A stretch of DNA of 64,000 bases from JADCRZ01 sp031399065. GTDB taxonomy: Bacteria; Bacteroidota; Bacteroidia; Chitinophagales; Chitinophagaceae. The notes under the pieces were generated by a model. That model saw only the letters and a list, made by a program, of their open reading frames with translations. It was not told the origin of the DNA and ran no database searches. Both the position numbers and the translations under genes were made by a program. How positions within the stretch are numbered: the stretch's first letter is position 1; each line of letters opens with the position of its first letter. The stretch lies in NCBI GenBank assembly GCA_031399065.1, contig JANNOM010000077.1, positions 4,444 through 68,443 on the forward strand, in the 5' to 3' direction. Below are positions 1 through 7,924 of this stretch, piece after piece.

Positions 1-2
1 GC

Positions 3-653
3 CTGAATTATAAAGGCAATGTTTCTTTTGAACTAAAGAACCAGCTTTTTCCCAAACAGGACTTTTACCTGAACGACGTGCCTTTCGAAGATGTCAACGA
101 CAGTCCTTCTTTTGAATTCGAGTTTTCGCTACAGGAGCCTAACAAACGGAAAGCCGATTATTTTGAAACCGCTTTGAAGCTGAAACCCAGACAGGTATTC
201 AACAAGATAGAAGAAATAAAAAAAAGCGGGCTTCCCACTTTTTCTTACCAGTTATTGGATCAATATCCCGATAAGGCTGCGGAAGAAGCGCGCCTCGACC
301 TCAGTAAACTATCGGCGGGCGGATATAAAGTGTATGAAGCCTCACGGATCAGGGAGCACCTGGCACCGGCTAGAACGGTAATAGACCTCCATGTCGAGCG
401 GCTGACAGATAACTGGGAGCGGATGGATAATTTCGAGATCGTAACCCTTCAACTGGCGGAGTTTGAAAAATATTATGATCTGGCCATTGCGCACCGCCAG
501 TCGAACCTCATTGTAATACATGGCATCGGTACCGGCCGGCTTAGAGATGAGATCCACGACCTGTTGCGCCATCGCAAAGAGGTAAAGTCGTTTGTGAACA
601 GGTACCATCCTTCTTACGGCTACGGGGCTACGGAAATTTATTTTCAATATTAA
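3..653 (+). CDS. Smr-domain (DUF2027-like) protein, 5' end missing
   Basis: The reading frame is open from base 3 and has no convincing start inside the window; the GTG at 78 is internal. The visible product is the C-terminal part of a Bacteroidota protein with an Smr domain at its end, seen as IDLHVERL followed by the HGIGTGRLRDEI motif about 45 residues before the stop and the final GYGATEIYFQY. In the family the Smr domain binds nucleic acid and can nick it; MutS2 carries the same domain, but no ABC ATPase part is visible here. The cellular role of this form is not known. The rnpB gene starts 16 bases after the stop on the same strand. Confidence 0.8.
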   Translation: MNYKGNVSFELKNQLFPKQDFYLNDVPFEDVNDSPSFEFEFSLQEPNKRKADYFETALKLKPRQVFNKIEEIKKSGLPTFSYQLLDQYPDKAAEEARLDLSKLSAGGYKVYEASRIREHLAPARTVIDLHVERLTDNWERMDNFEIVTLQLAEFEKYYDLAIAHRQSNLIVIHGIGTGRLRDEIHDLLRHRKEVKSFVNRYHPSYGYGATEIYFQY

Positions 654-668
654 ACTATCTTTACACCG

Positions 669-1042
669 AACTACAAACCGAACTATCGCTTGTTGCCGTT
701 TATGCGGCGATAGGAGGAAAGTCCGGACAGCAAAGAGCAATGTACCGGTTAAGAGCCGGGTTCCTTCCGGAGTAAAAACGAAGGATGGGAAACAGAAAGT
801 GCCACAGAAAATAACCGCCCGGGTGTATGCCGGGGTAAGGGTGAAAATACGGGGTAAAAGCCCGCGATGATACCGGGTAACCGGTATTTTGGGTAAACCT
901 TTCATGCTGAAATGCCATGTATACCAACGCCTGAAGGCTGCTCGCCTGATGTTGGGTGGGTAGGCAGATAGATCGCTTCAGCAATGAAGCGGCCAGATAA
1001 ATGATAGTTTAGAAACAGGATCCGGCTTACGAGTTTGTAGTT
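669..1042 (+). ncRNA. rnpB: RNase P RNA (M1 RNA), bacterial type A-like
   Basis: Catalytic RNA of RNase P, which trims the 5' leader of tRNA precursors. Seen directly: the conserved GAGGAAAGTCCGGAC-type block at 712-726, an ACAGAAAGTGCCACAGAAA block near 789-808, and the 3' signature AGATAAATGATAG...ACAGGATCCGGCTTAC at 994-1030. The ends are set by pairing: 669-678 (AACTACAAAC) is complementary to 1033-1042 (P1), and 681-687 (AACTATC) to 1003-1009 (P2). Open frames on the minus strand across this gene are antisense shadows. The 3' arm of P1 touches the stop codon of the convergent plsX gene. Confidence 0.95.
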
Positions 1043-1995
1043 TATTTACTTTCCTGGACGGTAAAGGATGCTTTCATTTTATCGATCATTTTAGAATCGA
1101 TCATCTTAACGGCTACGTGCATCATGTTCATGAATGCCTTGTCATGGGAAATACCGTGACCTATTATTACCGGTTTGGATACTCCCAGTACCGGGGTTCC
1201 CCCGTAATTTTCAAAATTGAAACGGTCAAAGTATTCATGCTCTATTTTTTTCCGGATAGAAATATCGTAAAAAGATTCGGCCAGTTTTAATATGATGTTA
1301 CCGGTAAAGCCTTCGCATACCATCACATCGGCTTTCTCGCCAAATATATCACGGCCTTCAATATTGCCGGCAAAATTGATAGCGGTGTTTTCTTTTAAAA
1401 GCGGGTAAGTAGCCTGCGCCAGAATATTTCCCTTCCCTTCTTCTTCTCCCACATTGATAAGACCTACTTTGGGGTTTTCTATACCTAATATGTTACGGGC
1501 ATACAGAGAGCCAAGTATCGCAAACTGGTTCAATTGCTCGGGTTTGCAATCCGCATTCAGGCCTACGTCGAGTAAAACACCCGAGCGACCATCCTCTTTT
1601 GGAACAATGGTGGAGATGGCGGGCCTGAGAACTCCTTCTATGGCCTTGATGCTATAAAGCGCGCCTACCAGCATGGCACCGGTATTGCCGGCGCTGATAA
1701 AAGCGTCTATACTACCTGTCGCCAGGCTGTAAAAACCCATGGCTATAGATGATTGCTGTTTTTCTTTGAGCGCTTTAGTGGGGTGTTCATGCATCCCGAT
1801 CACCTGGGGGGCATGCTTTAGTTTATAAGCGTCCGGTGAAATATTATGCGCCTGCAGAAGTGGGATAAGGATAGTTTCATCACCGAACAAATAGGGTGTT
1901 ACGGTTTCTTTGTTGGCTTTCAAAAATAGTTCTAACCCTTTTACAGCTTCGAGCGGTGCAAAATCACCGCCCATCATATCTAATCCAATGTTCAT
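1042..1995 (-). CDS. plsX: Phosphate acyltransferase PlsX
   Basis: Makes acyl-phosphate from acyl-ACP and phosphate, the first step of the PlsX/PlsY route to phosphatidic acid; a peripheral membrane enzyme. The 317-residue product has the family start MNIGLDMMGGDFAPLEAVKG and the conserved segments KEKQQSSIAMG, SAGNTGAMLVGA, LLDVGLNADCKPEQL, GNIEGRDIFGEKADVMVCEGFTGNIILK and the HGISHDKAFMNMM end. The length is normal. It is the last gene of the yceD-rpmF-plsX order found across bacteria; its partner plsY lies far away at 33684. A terminator-like hairpin lies between rpmF and plsX. The ATG at 1995 is the only sensible start. Confidence 0.97.
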   Translation of the reverse strand: MNIGLDMMGGDFAPLEAVKGLELFLKANKETVTPYLFGDETILIPLLQAHNISPDAYKLKHAPQVIGMHEHPTKALKEKQQSSIAMGFYSLATGSIDAFISAGNTGAMLVGALYSIKAIEGVLRPAISTIVPKEDGRSGVLLDVGLNADCKPEQLNQFAILGSLYARNILGIENPKVGLINVGEEEGKGNILAQATYPLLKENTAINFAGNIEGRDIFGEKADVMVCEGFTGNIILKLAESFYDISIRKKIEHEYFDRFNFENYGGTPVLGVSKPVIIGHGISHDKAFMNMMHVAVKMIDSKMIDKMKASFTVQESK

Positions 1996-2052
1996 ATCAG
2001 TTTGCGCTTAAGCGTTAATGAAGTATATAAACCCCTGTGGAAATAAAAAATA

Positions 2053-2107
2053 ATAAGGCACAAGATACATGGAAATTTTATAAAATTCCCTGCGTCCTGT
2101 GCCTTGT
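2053..2107 (-). terminator. Hairpin between rpmF and plsX (terminator or attenuator)
   Basis: Arms 2055-2062 (AAGGCACA) and 2098-2105 (TGTGCCTT) are perfectly complementary, and the interior contains a second near-palindrome (GGAAATTTTATAAAATTCC, 2081-2099 region). Read on the minus strand, the stem is followed by a T-rich run (TTATTATTTTTTATTT). It follows the rpmF stop by 20 bases. This fits an intrinsic terminator that may partly separate plsX from rpmF. Confidence 0.6.
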
Positions 2108-2126
2108 ATTTTATGCTTTGGTAACG

Positions 2127-2321
2127 TTATAGCCTGATAGGCGCTTTTTCTGCCACCACTTGTCCTTTGTAGTAAAGTTTGCCTTCACTAACATGGGCAC
2201 GGTGACGAAGGTGCGTTTCTCCGGTGGTGCTATCGATACTTAAAGTAGCAGCAGTTGCTTTATAGTGAGTTCTTCTCTTTGCACTGCGTTGTTGCGAATG
2301 TCTGCGCTTTGGATTAGGCAT
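2127..2321 (-). CDS. rpmF: 50S ribosomal protein L32
   Basis: Small protein of the large ribosomal subunit. The 64-residue product begins MPNPKRRHSQQRSAKRRTHY, the standard L32 start, and continues with the HLRHRAHVSEGKLYYKGQ segment. There are no CxxC zinc-binding pairs, so it is the zinc-free form. It sits 45 bases after the yceD-like gene and before plsX, the classic neighbourhood. Confidence 0.97.
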   Translation of the reverse strand: MPNPKRRHSQQRSAKRRTHYKATAATLSIDSTTGETHLRHRAHVSEGKLYYKGQVVAEKAPIRL

Positions 2322-2366
2322 AGCTCAACAATTTTAAAACGTTAATTAATTATGTTTCTCACAGCT

Positions 2367-2915
2367 TTAGCTGTCAAGATCTTTAAACTTTTCCAGTCCC
2401 TTCCATACGGGATTAGTATATTCTTTAGCTTCTGCTTTCATTTTTCTAAGTACTTCCAGCACTTCCGGGTTGCACCTGCTCCTTCCTTTATCATCTTCTG
2501 CACACATTTTCTGCATCGGTATGCTCAGGTTGATGAATTCATAGATCCAGTCGGCTACGTGCAGGTGACTTTCCCCTTTTGAAATATAATAGACATCCGG
2601 ATCTTCTTCCTGGTTGTTCATTACTTCCGGATCGTCTACCAGTTTCACCACTATATTAAATTCATCCCAAAGATCAATTGGAAGTGGATTTCCGCAACGA
2701 TCGCAATTTACCGTTACCGACCCGCCTACTTCGAACTTAAGCATCATAAAACCGGTCTTTTTATCAAGAGACAGTTTTATATGAGCATTACAGTTCCCGA
2801 AATCCTTTTCCTGCTGGTAACCATCAAAGAACGAATCAGTTATCTGGTATTCAAACTGGTGAACACCTGGCTTTAACCCCACAAACGCTATATCAAATGC
2901 ACGACGGGTACTCAT
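2367..2915 (-). CDS. DUF177 / YceD family protein
   Basis: A 182-residue member of the DUF177 (YceD) family, which almost always precedes rpmF; in other bacteria and plastids the family has been tied to 23S rRNA handling, but the Bacteroidota form is untested. The CxRC-type motif is visible as VNCDRCGNPL near residue 75, and a second pair lies further on (KMCAEDDKGRSRC). The start is well supported: AAAAGGAG, an unusually good Shine-Dalgarno site for this lineage, lies 6-13 bases upstream, and a TAnnTTTG promoter precedes it. First gene of the yceD-rpmF-plsX unit. Confidence 0.88.
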   Translation of the reverse strand: MSTRRAFDIAFVGLKPGVHQFEYQITDSFFDGYQQEKDFGNCNAHIKLSLDKKTGFMMLKFEVGGSVTVNCDRCGNPLPIDLWDEFNIVVKLVDDPEVMNNQEEDPDVYYISKGESHLHVADWIYEFINLSIPMQKMCAEDDKGRSRCNPEVLEVLRKMKAEAKEYTNPVWKGLEKFKDLDS

Positions 2916-2937
2916 TAATCTCCTTTTAAAGAGTTTG

Positions 2938-2945
2938 CAAAGGTA
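2938..2945 (-). promoter_or_regulatory. -7 element of the yceD-rpmF-plsX promoter
   Basis: On the minus strand the bases read TACCTTTG, an exact match to the Bacteroidota -7 consensus TAnnTTTG, 22 bases before the ATG of the DUF177 gene. No exact TTG -33 element is seen at the usual distance. Confidence 0.65.
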
Positions 2946-3201
2946 ATAGGATTTTCTGAAAAAAAACTAAAATCCTTAGATTTTTTTATCGTTTTCTCTT
3001 TACTTTGGTTTGTTCCATGTCATAGCTACAAACATCTTAGTGTTTTTAACGGGGTTTATGTACTCCAGTCCGGTTTCTGTTCTTTCATCCTGACTTCATC
3101 CAGACAATATTACGGATTTCGCCAGAAGAATAAAAGCGGGTCTTATTTCGTAGCCATTCCCGCCAGAGGGGGTGGTATGTTTTTAGCAACCTGTTTATAA
3201 A

Positions 3202-3432
3202 ATGAACGATATGAAACAGGCAAATACAGATAAAGTAGAAAAACAAAGTGTCCAGCAATCAAAAAAGGAGCACACGGAAAAACAGGATCTAAAGGACAGT
3301 GTGCCTGATGAAAAGGGGTCCATGTCACTGGAAAATGGGAGCAAATACCCTGAATTATCTACAAAAGATAAAAACTATAAGAACCAGGATGAATACATTG
3401 CACCTGATCCTAACAAGAAAAGCAGCCTTTGA
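3202..3432 (+). CDS. Small hydrophilic hypothetical protein
   Basis: A 76-residue frame made almost wholly of K, E, Q, S, D and N, with no signal peptide, membrane segment or recognisable fold; it would be disordered. No family is recognised. Support for it being real: an ATG start, no better frame in the interval, and a strong hairpin that straddles its stop codon. Against: low-complexity frames can arise by chance, and another frame (3299-3511) overlaps it. Confidence 0.45.
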   Translation: MNDMKQANTDKVEKQSVQQSKKEHTEKQDLKDSVPDEKGSMSLENGSKYPELSTKDKNYKNQDEYIAPDPNKKSSL

Positions 3433-3447
3433 GACTGCTTTTCTTGT
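3413..3447 (+). terminator. Bidirectional hairpin terminator
   Basis: Perfect 13-bp stem, 3413-3425 (ACAAGAAAAGCAG) with 3435-3447 (CTGCTTTTCTTGT), and a 9-base loop that contains the stop codon of the small gene at 3202. It also lies 22 bases beyond the stop of the minus-strand gene that ends at 3470, so it can serve both directions. Confidence 0.6.
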
Positions 3448-3469
3448 AATTAAAACAAATAGCTCAATT

Positions 3470-4165
3470 TTACACGTGTTCAGCATCTATCTCGTTCAAA
3501 CTCTCCATTAGGTTTTTAAAATTCCTGACATCTGTTTTCACCAGTCTTCTGAAGGCCGGGGCAAAAATATGCGCCATTACATTACCTGCTTTGTCTTGCG
3601 GAGGGTGGTATGTTATAGTTACGTCCACTTCCGTTTCTCCATTTGGAGCATCCCTGAACTCCACTTTGCCGGCGTTTTGCAGCATGGATTCCTCAACCGA
3701 TTGCCAGCCAATAAGTGATCCGGGTTCATCTTTTACAATCTGTGCTTTCCAGCTTATATCCACCACATTTCCCGGCACTTTTAATTTCCATTCCGAATAG
3801 GTAGGGTCTATCTGTTTTACTGAATCGATATGTTTCATCAGAAAAGGAATGTTCTCAAGTCTTCTCCAGTAATTATACACTTCATGGCGGTTCCTGTTAA
3901 TGATCACACTCGTTCTTACATTAATATTGCTGACACCGTCTTTGGTGGAGTTGCGCGTAAGACTGCCATAGAGAGGGCAGTAACCAGTTACCCCGCGCAA
4001 GATGAGGTATACACCTGAGAGCGCTTTTACTAATTTAAAATGTTTGCCTGTTACCAGGGAATTCGTCAGCAGTGCAGAACCAATAGTAATGGACGCTATC
4101 CGCTCCGGTTCTCCTATATTATTGTTGGCGGTAGTAACAGGAGCTAATGATTTTTCGTATGACAT
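3470..4165 (-). CDS. YgaP-like (DUF2892) membrane segment fused to an SRPBCC domain
   Basis: A 231-residue protein with two parts. Residues about 18-75 match the DUF2892/YgaP-type inner-membrane hairpin (GEPERIASITIGSALL ... TGYCPLYGSLTRN). Residues about 83-220 match the SRPBCC/polyketide-cyclase fold (VIINRNRHEVYNYWRRLENIPFLMKH ... SEWKLKVP ... ISWKAQI ... GWQSVE). SRPBCC domains bind lipids or other hydrophobic ligands; the ligand here is unknown. It follows the PNPOx-like gene by 48 bases on the same strand, so the two are probably cotranscribed. Confidence 0.75.
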   Translation of the reverse strand: MSYEKSLAPVTTANNNIGEPERIASITIGSALLTNSLVTGKHFKLVKALSGVYLILRGVTGYCPLYGSLTRNSTKDGVSNINVRTSVIINRNRHEVYNYWRRLENIPFLMKHIDSVKQIDPTYSEWKLKVPGNVVDISWKAQIVKDEPGSLIGWQSVEESMLQNAGKVEFRDAPNGETEVDVTITYHPPQDKAGNVMAHIFAPAFRRLVKTDVRNFKNLMESLNEIDAEHV

Positions 4166-4213
4166 TATGTATGAATTAAATGATTGTAAAAAAGTCGTTC
4201 AACCCCAGGCTTA

Positions 4214-4705
4214 TCAATGGATAGCCATTGGTTTGTAGCTACCCGGATCTTGCGATATCCACCTGTTAACATGGGCGGAGATAGCGGATATCCAGCTATG
4301 TTTCTCGGCCATAGAATGATCATGGAATTCCACAGCATCTACAGCAACTTTTAATAATATCCATTGGTCTGGATTCATGGAATCAACCGATACATTGTCG
4401 GCAACCTCGTCCAGTTCTCCCGGTTCCAGAACGATGGTGCCTTTTCCCGAAACGTTCAGGTAAAAATCTTTACCCTTGCGGTAGAAATTAAGCTTTACAG
4501 GGAAATTGCGCTCAAATTCCTGTATGTTCTGGGGCGGACGGGGAACCAGCAGCCATATTTGTCCGAGTTCGTCCACATTTATCGAAGTAACGATAGTGGT
4601 TGGAAGCCTTAAAACAGATTCGCTGTTACTATATAACAGTGCCGTTTTTAAATCAGTGATTTTTTCACGAAGAAAGTTTAAGTGTAAATTATCCATCATA
4701 AACAT
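4214..4705 (-). CDS. Pyridoxamine 5'-phosphate oxidase-like (general stress) protein
   Basis: A 163-residue flavin-binding split-barrel type protein: VTSINVDELGQIWLLVPRPPQ near residue 40, YRKGKDFYLNVSGKGTIV in the middle and the EDxxxxLKV-like DQWILLKVAVDAVEFHDH segment. Bacteroidota have many such paralogues, usually called pyridoxamine 5'-phosphate oxidase family or general stress proteins; the substrate cannot be read from sequence. The start is uncertain: in-frame ATGs lie at 4705, 4699 and 4696, and none has a Shine-Dalgarno site. Confidence 0.7.
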   Translation of the reverse strand: MFMMDNLHLNFLREKITDLKTALLYSNSESVLRLPTTIVTSINVDELGQIWLLVPRPPQNIQEFERNFPVKLNFYRKGKDFYLNVSGKGTIVLEPGELDEVADNVSVDSMNPDQWILLKVAVDAVEFHDHSMAEKHSWISAISAHVNRWISQDPGSYKPMAIH

Positions 4706-4927
4706 TGTTTCCAGTTACAATTCAAAAGAAAGACCATTTATTGTTTTCCCTTTTCACTTATCGTATTATGCCTATAGGCGATTAATGCCGGGAAAATTTA
4801 TCTACAGTTTAAAAACAATCCCAAATAAGGGAGATCGCTTTAAAACCGCGAACGGATTCAAATACTCTTTATTTTAAAATACAATAGGGGTAACTGTCCA
4901 CTGAATTGTCTGATATAAAAATAAAAT

Positions 4928-7312
4928 ATGCAGCATACCGGAAACATTACTTTTATCATGATCTCGACCATACTTTTTTCCCTGGCAGGGTTTAGGCCGT
5001 TCGCGCAGACTGCCTTTAAACAATCCGTAAAAGGTTATGTCACCGATGCGGCTTCCGGTAAAGCGCTGCCCGGTGTAACGGTCATGTTTCAGCCATCCGG
5101 GTTATCGGCCATTTCTGACAGTAGCGGATATTATGTTATCAGAAATCTTCCCCTGGGCAGGTATAGCATTGAATATAGCACGATTGGTTATGAAAGCAGA
5201 ACGCTCAGCGATATACTGGTTACCTCCGGGAAAGAAAACGAACAGAACATTTCACTTACTGAAAAGTTTAAAAACCTAGATAACATTACAGTGAGTTCCT
5301 CACGGAATCGCTTAAAACCGATCAATGAATTTGCAACCGTTAGTGCAAGGTCGTTCTCTATAGAAGACACCAAAAGGTATCCGGCAGCCTTTTCCGACCC
5401 GGCCCGTATGGTTATGAATTTTCCCGGCGTTGCAGCTTCCAACGACGGAGACAATTCTATAGTAGTAAGGGGTAATTCACCTTCGGGTGTATTGTGGAAG
5501 CTGGAAGGCATAGAGATTCCCACGCCCAATCACTTTAGCAACCTGGGAGCGACGGGAGGTCCTATCAGCATGCTAAGCAGCAATGTAATAGGCAGATCCG
5601 ATTTTTATGTAGGTGCTTTTCCAGCGGAAATAGGCAATGCCACTTCAGCCGCCTTCGATCTTCATTTCAGAAACGGCAATAAGGAGAAGGCAGAACATTC
5701 CGTTATGCTGGGCACGCTGGGTGCGGAACTTTCCACGGAAGGTCCGTTGGGCAAAAGTAAAAACGCCTCCTACCTTATTAATTACAGGTATTCCACATTA
5801 GCATTGCTCAAAAGCTTTATCAACCTGGATGGAGAAGTACCGGACTACCAGGATATTTCCTTTAAGTTAAACTGGAAGACGGCCCGGGCAGGGGAGTTCG
5901 GGCTGTTCGGGTTGGGCGGTTACAATCGCTATTCCCGCGAATCGCTCCAGGATAGCACCAAATGGGACAGCGACGAACCCAATATTTCGTATAAGGGAAG
6001 CAGCAAACTGGGAGTAGTCGGACTTACACACCAGGTCTTTCTAGGTTCCAACGCTTATTTAAAAACGGTGATTTCGGCCTCTTACACCCAATCGGGTAAT
6101 GATGCGGATACCCTTAACCCCGCTGCTGCTTACATAGCCATACCTGCAAGTAAAGAAGCTTTTACCAATAAAGCATTGCGTTTTTCAACGTATTATAATG
6201 TTAAGTTGAATGCGCGCAATACGATGAGAACAGGGTTTATTTTGCAGCAGTGGTATCATAACCTGGGAAGTTATTATTACGACGATAAATTATATGAATG
6301 GAAACAGGTACTGGAAGGAGCGGGCAACACCCAATTTTATCAGGCATTTGTACAGTGGAAATACCGGTTTACCGACAGGCTAAGCCTGAACTCCGGACTT
6401 CACGGATCTTACCTGGCTTTGAACAGGAAAAGCAGCCTGGAGCCGAGGGCGGCTTTATCTTATGCTGTCAGGAGTAATACCCTCAGTCTGGGTGCAGGCT
6501 TTCACAGTCGCCCCGAACATATCTCCACCTACCTGTTTGAAGAGAAGACACAAAATACCGAATCATTTTACCCCAATAAAAATCTCGATCTGTCAAGAGC
6601 CCTGCATATCGTTTTCGGTTTTGAACACTTTTTCAATCAGCTAAACCTTCGCGCGAAATCTGAAATTTATTTTCAGCACCTGTATAAAATACCCGTGGAG
6701 GCCCAGACTCCCAGCGGATTTTCCACTATCAATATGGAGGATGTGTATGATCTGCTGAACACTGGCCCGCTGGTAAGTAAAGGCACGGGAAAAAACTATG
6801 GTATCGACCTGAGTTTGGAAAAGCCTTTTTCAAACAACTATTATTTCATGAGCACCTTATCTTTGTTCCGGTCCACTTACCGGAATTACGCGGGAGAAGA
6901 ATACAACACGAGGTACGCCCGCAGATTCACGTATAATTTCACCGGCGGTAAAGAATGGCAGGGCAGCAGAAACCCGAACCGGATACTGGGAGTAAGTGCC
7001 AAATTGCTGGGTGCAGGCGGATTGAGAAACTCGGAAATAGATATTCCGGCTTCGCGGGCGTCGGGAAACGAAGAACTGGTGGCAGGCAGGTATTTTACCG
7101 GTCGGAACCCGGCCTACCTTAGATTCGATGTCAGTGCTTATATTAAAAAAGACCGGAAAAGGGCCACACATATAATATCTCTTGAAATACAAAACCTGAC
7201 CAACCGGGAGAATATATATAATAACTATTTTGACGAAAGAAGCGGCACGGTTAAAACATCGAAGCAGTTGGGAATTTTACCTAACCTGAGTTACAAAATA
7301 CAATTTCATTAA
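4928..7312 (+). CDS. TonB-dependent outer membrane receptor
   Basis: A 794-residue receptor: signal peptide (about 1-27, ending FRPFAQ), a carboxypeptidase-regulatory-like domain (VKGYVTDAASGKALPGVTV, about 33-115), a plug domain (RMVMNFPGVAASNDGDNSIVVRGNSPSG, about 155-260) and a 22-strand-type barrel to the C terminus. There is no N-terminal STN domain, although the next genes encode a FecI-type sigma and FecR. It lacks the SusC layout and no SusD gene follows. The substrate is unknown. It is the first gene of the locus that runs to 10716; the sigma gene starts 26 bases after its stop. Confidence 0.9.
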   Translation: MQHTGNITFIMISTILFSLAGFRPFAQTAFKQSVKGYVTDAASGKALPGVTVMFQPSGLSAISDSSGYYVIRNLPLGRYSIEYSTIGYESRTLSDILVTSGKENEQNISLTEKFKNLDNITVSSSRNRLKPINEFATVSARSFSIEDTKRYPAAFSDPARMVMNFPGVAASNDGDNSIVVRGNSPSGVLWKLEGIEIPTPNHFSNLGATGGPISMLSSNVIGRSDFYVGAFPAEIGNATSAAFDLHFRNGNKEKAEHSVMLGTLGAELSTEGPLGKSKNASYLINYRYSTLALLKSFINLDGEVPDYQDISFKLNWKTARAGEFGLFGLGGYNRYSRESLQDSTKWDSDEPNISYKGSSKLGVVGLTHQVFLGSNAYLKTVISASYTQSGNDADTLNPAAAYIAIPASKEAFTNKALRFSTYYNVKLNARNTMRTGFILQQWYHNLGSYYYDDKLYEWKQVLEGAGNTQFYQAFVQWKYRFTDRLSLNSGLHGSYLALNRKSSLEPRAALSYAVRSNTLSLGAGFHSRPEHISTYLFEEKTQNTESFYPNKNLDLSRALHIVFGFEHFFNQLNLRAKSEIYFQHLYKIPVEAQTPSGFSTINMEDVYDLLNTGPLVSKGTGKNYGIDLSLEKPFSNNYYFMSTLSLFRSTYRNYAGEEYNTRYARRFTYNFTGGKEWQGSRNPNRILGVSAKLLGAGGLRNSEIDIPASRASGNEELVAGRYFTGRNPAYLRFDVSAYIKKDRKRATHIISLEIQNLTNRENIYNNYFDERSGTVKTSKQLGILPNLSYKIQFH

Positions 7313-7338
7313 AACAAGGGCCAGCACATAACAATATT

Positions 7339-7923
7339 ATGAACCTTAATGTAGAACCTTTACAGGAAATACTTATACCAGGTGAAGACATAATTTTTGA
7401 ACAGGTTTTTAAAGCGCATTTTAAAAGCCTGTTTGCCTATGCCTTTACTATTCTTAAAGATGATGTGATGGCGGAAGAAATGGTACAGAATGTATTCTAT
7501 AAGCTATGGGAGAAAAGAGATCACACCGCTATCCATGCATCACTCAAAGCATACCTTTACCGGAGTGTGCATAATGAAAGTATGAATTATCTAAAGCATT
7601 CCCGGGTTATAAAAAATCACCAAATACATACCATGCAACAGCAAAAATACGAAGCGGATATAAACCCAGCGGTGCAGTTGGTAAACAAGGAGCTGGAGCA
7701 CCATATCAGGAAAGCGCTGAATGAATTACCGGAGCAATGCAGAACCATTTTTCAAATGAGCCGTTTTGAGGATCTTAAGTACCGGGAGATAGCGGAAAAA
7801 ATGGGGCTTTCCGTAAAGACGGTAGAAAACCAGATGGGCAAAGCATTGCACCTGTTAAGGGGCAAGCTGGCAGGTTTTATAATCTCACTCCTCGTTTTTT
7901 TCTTTACCCATAAAATAGTATAA
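7339..7923 (+). CDS. ECF RNA polymerase sigma factor, FecI-like (Bacteroidota expansion family)
   Basis: A 194-residue sigma-70 factor with only regions 2 and 4. Region 2 is seen as FKAHFKSLFAYAFTILKDDVMAEEMVQNVFYKLWEKR (about 27-65, interrupted here only for quotation length); region 4 as LPEQCRTIFQMSRFEDLKY and GLSVKTVENQMGKALHLLR (about 133-175). The last 18 residues form a hydrophobic tail (GFIISLLVFFF). It lies between the TonB receptor and the FecR gene, so it is the regulator of this locus, released when FecR receives a surface signal. Confidence 0.93.
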   Translation: MNLNVEPLQEILIPGEDIIFEQVFKAHFKSLFAYAFTILKDDVMAEEMVQNVFYKLWEKRDHTAIHASLKAYLYRSVHNESMNYLKHSRVIKNHQIHTMQQQKYEADINPAVQLVNKELEHHIRKALNELPEQCRTIFQMSRFEDLKYREIAEKMGLSVKTVENQMGKALHLLRGKLAGFIISLLVFFFTHKIV

Positions 7924-7924
7924 T

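Noticed and set aside
342..984. Two long minus-strand frames (342-905 and 700-984)
   Set aside because: They run antisense to the Smr gene and to rnpB, whose conserved blocks and end pairing are clear.
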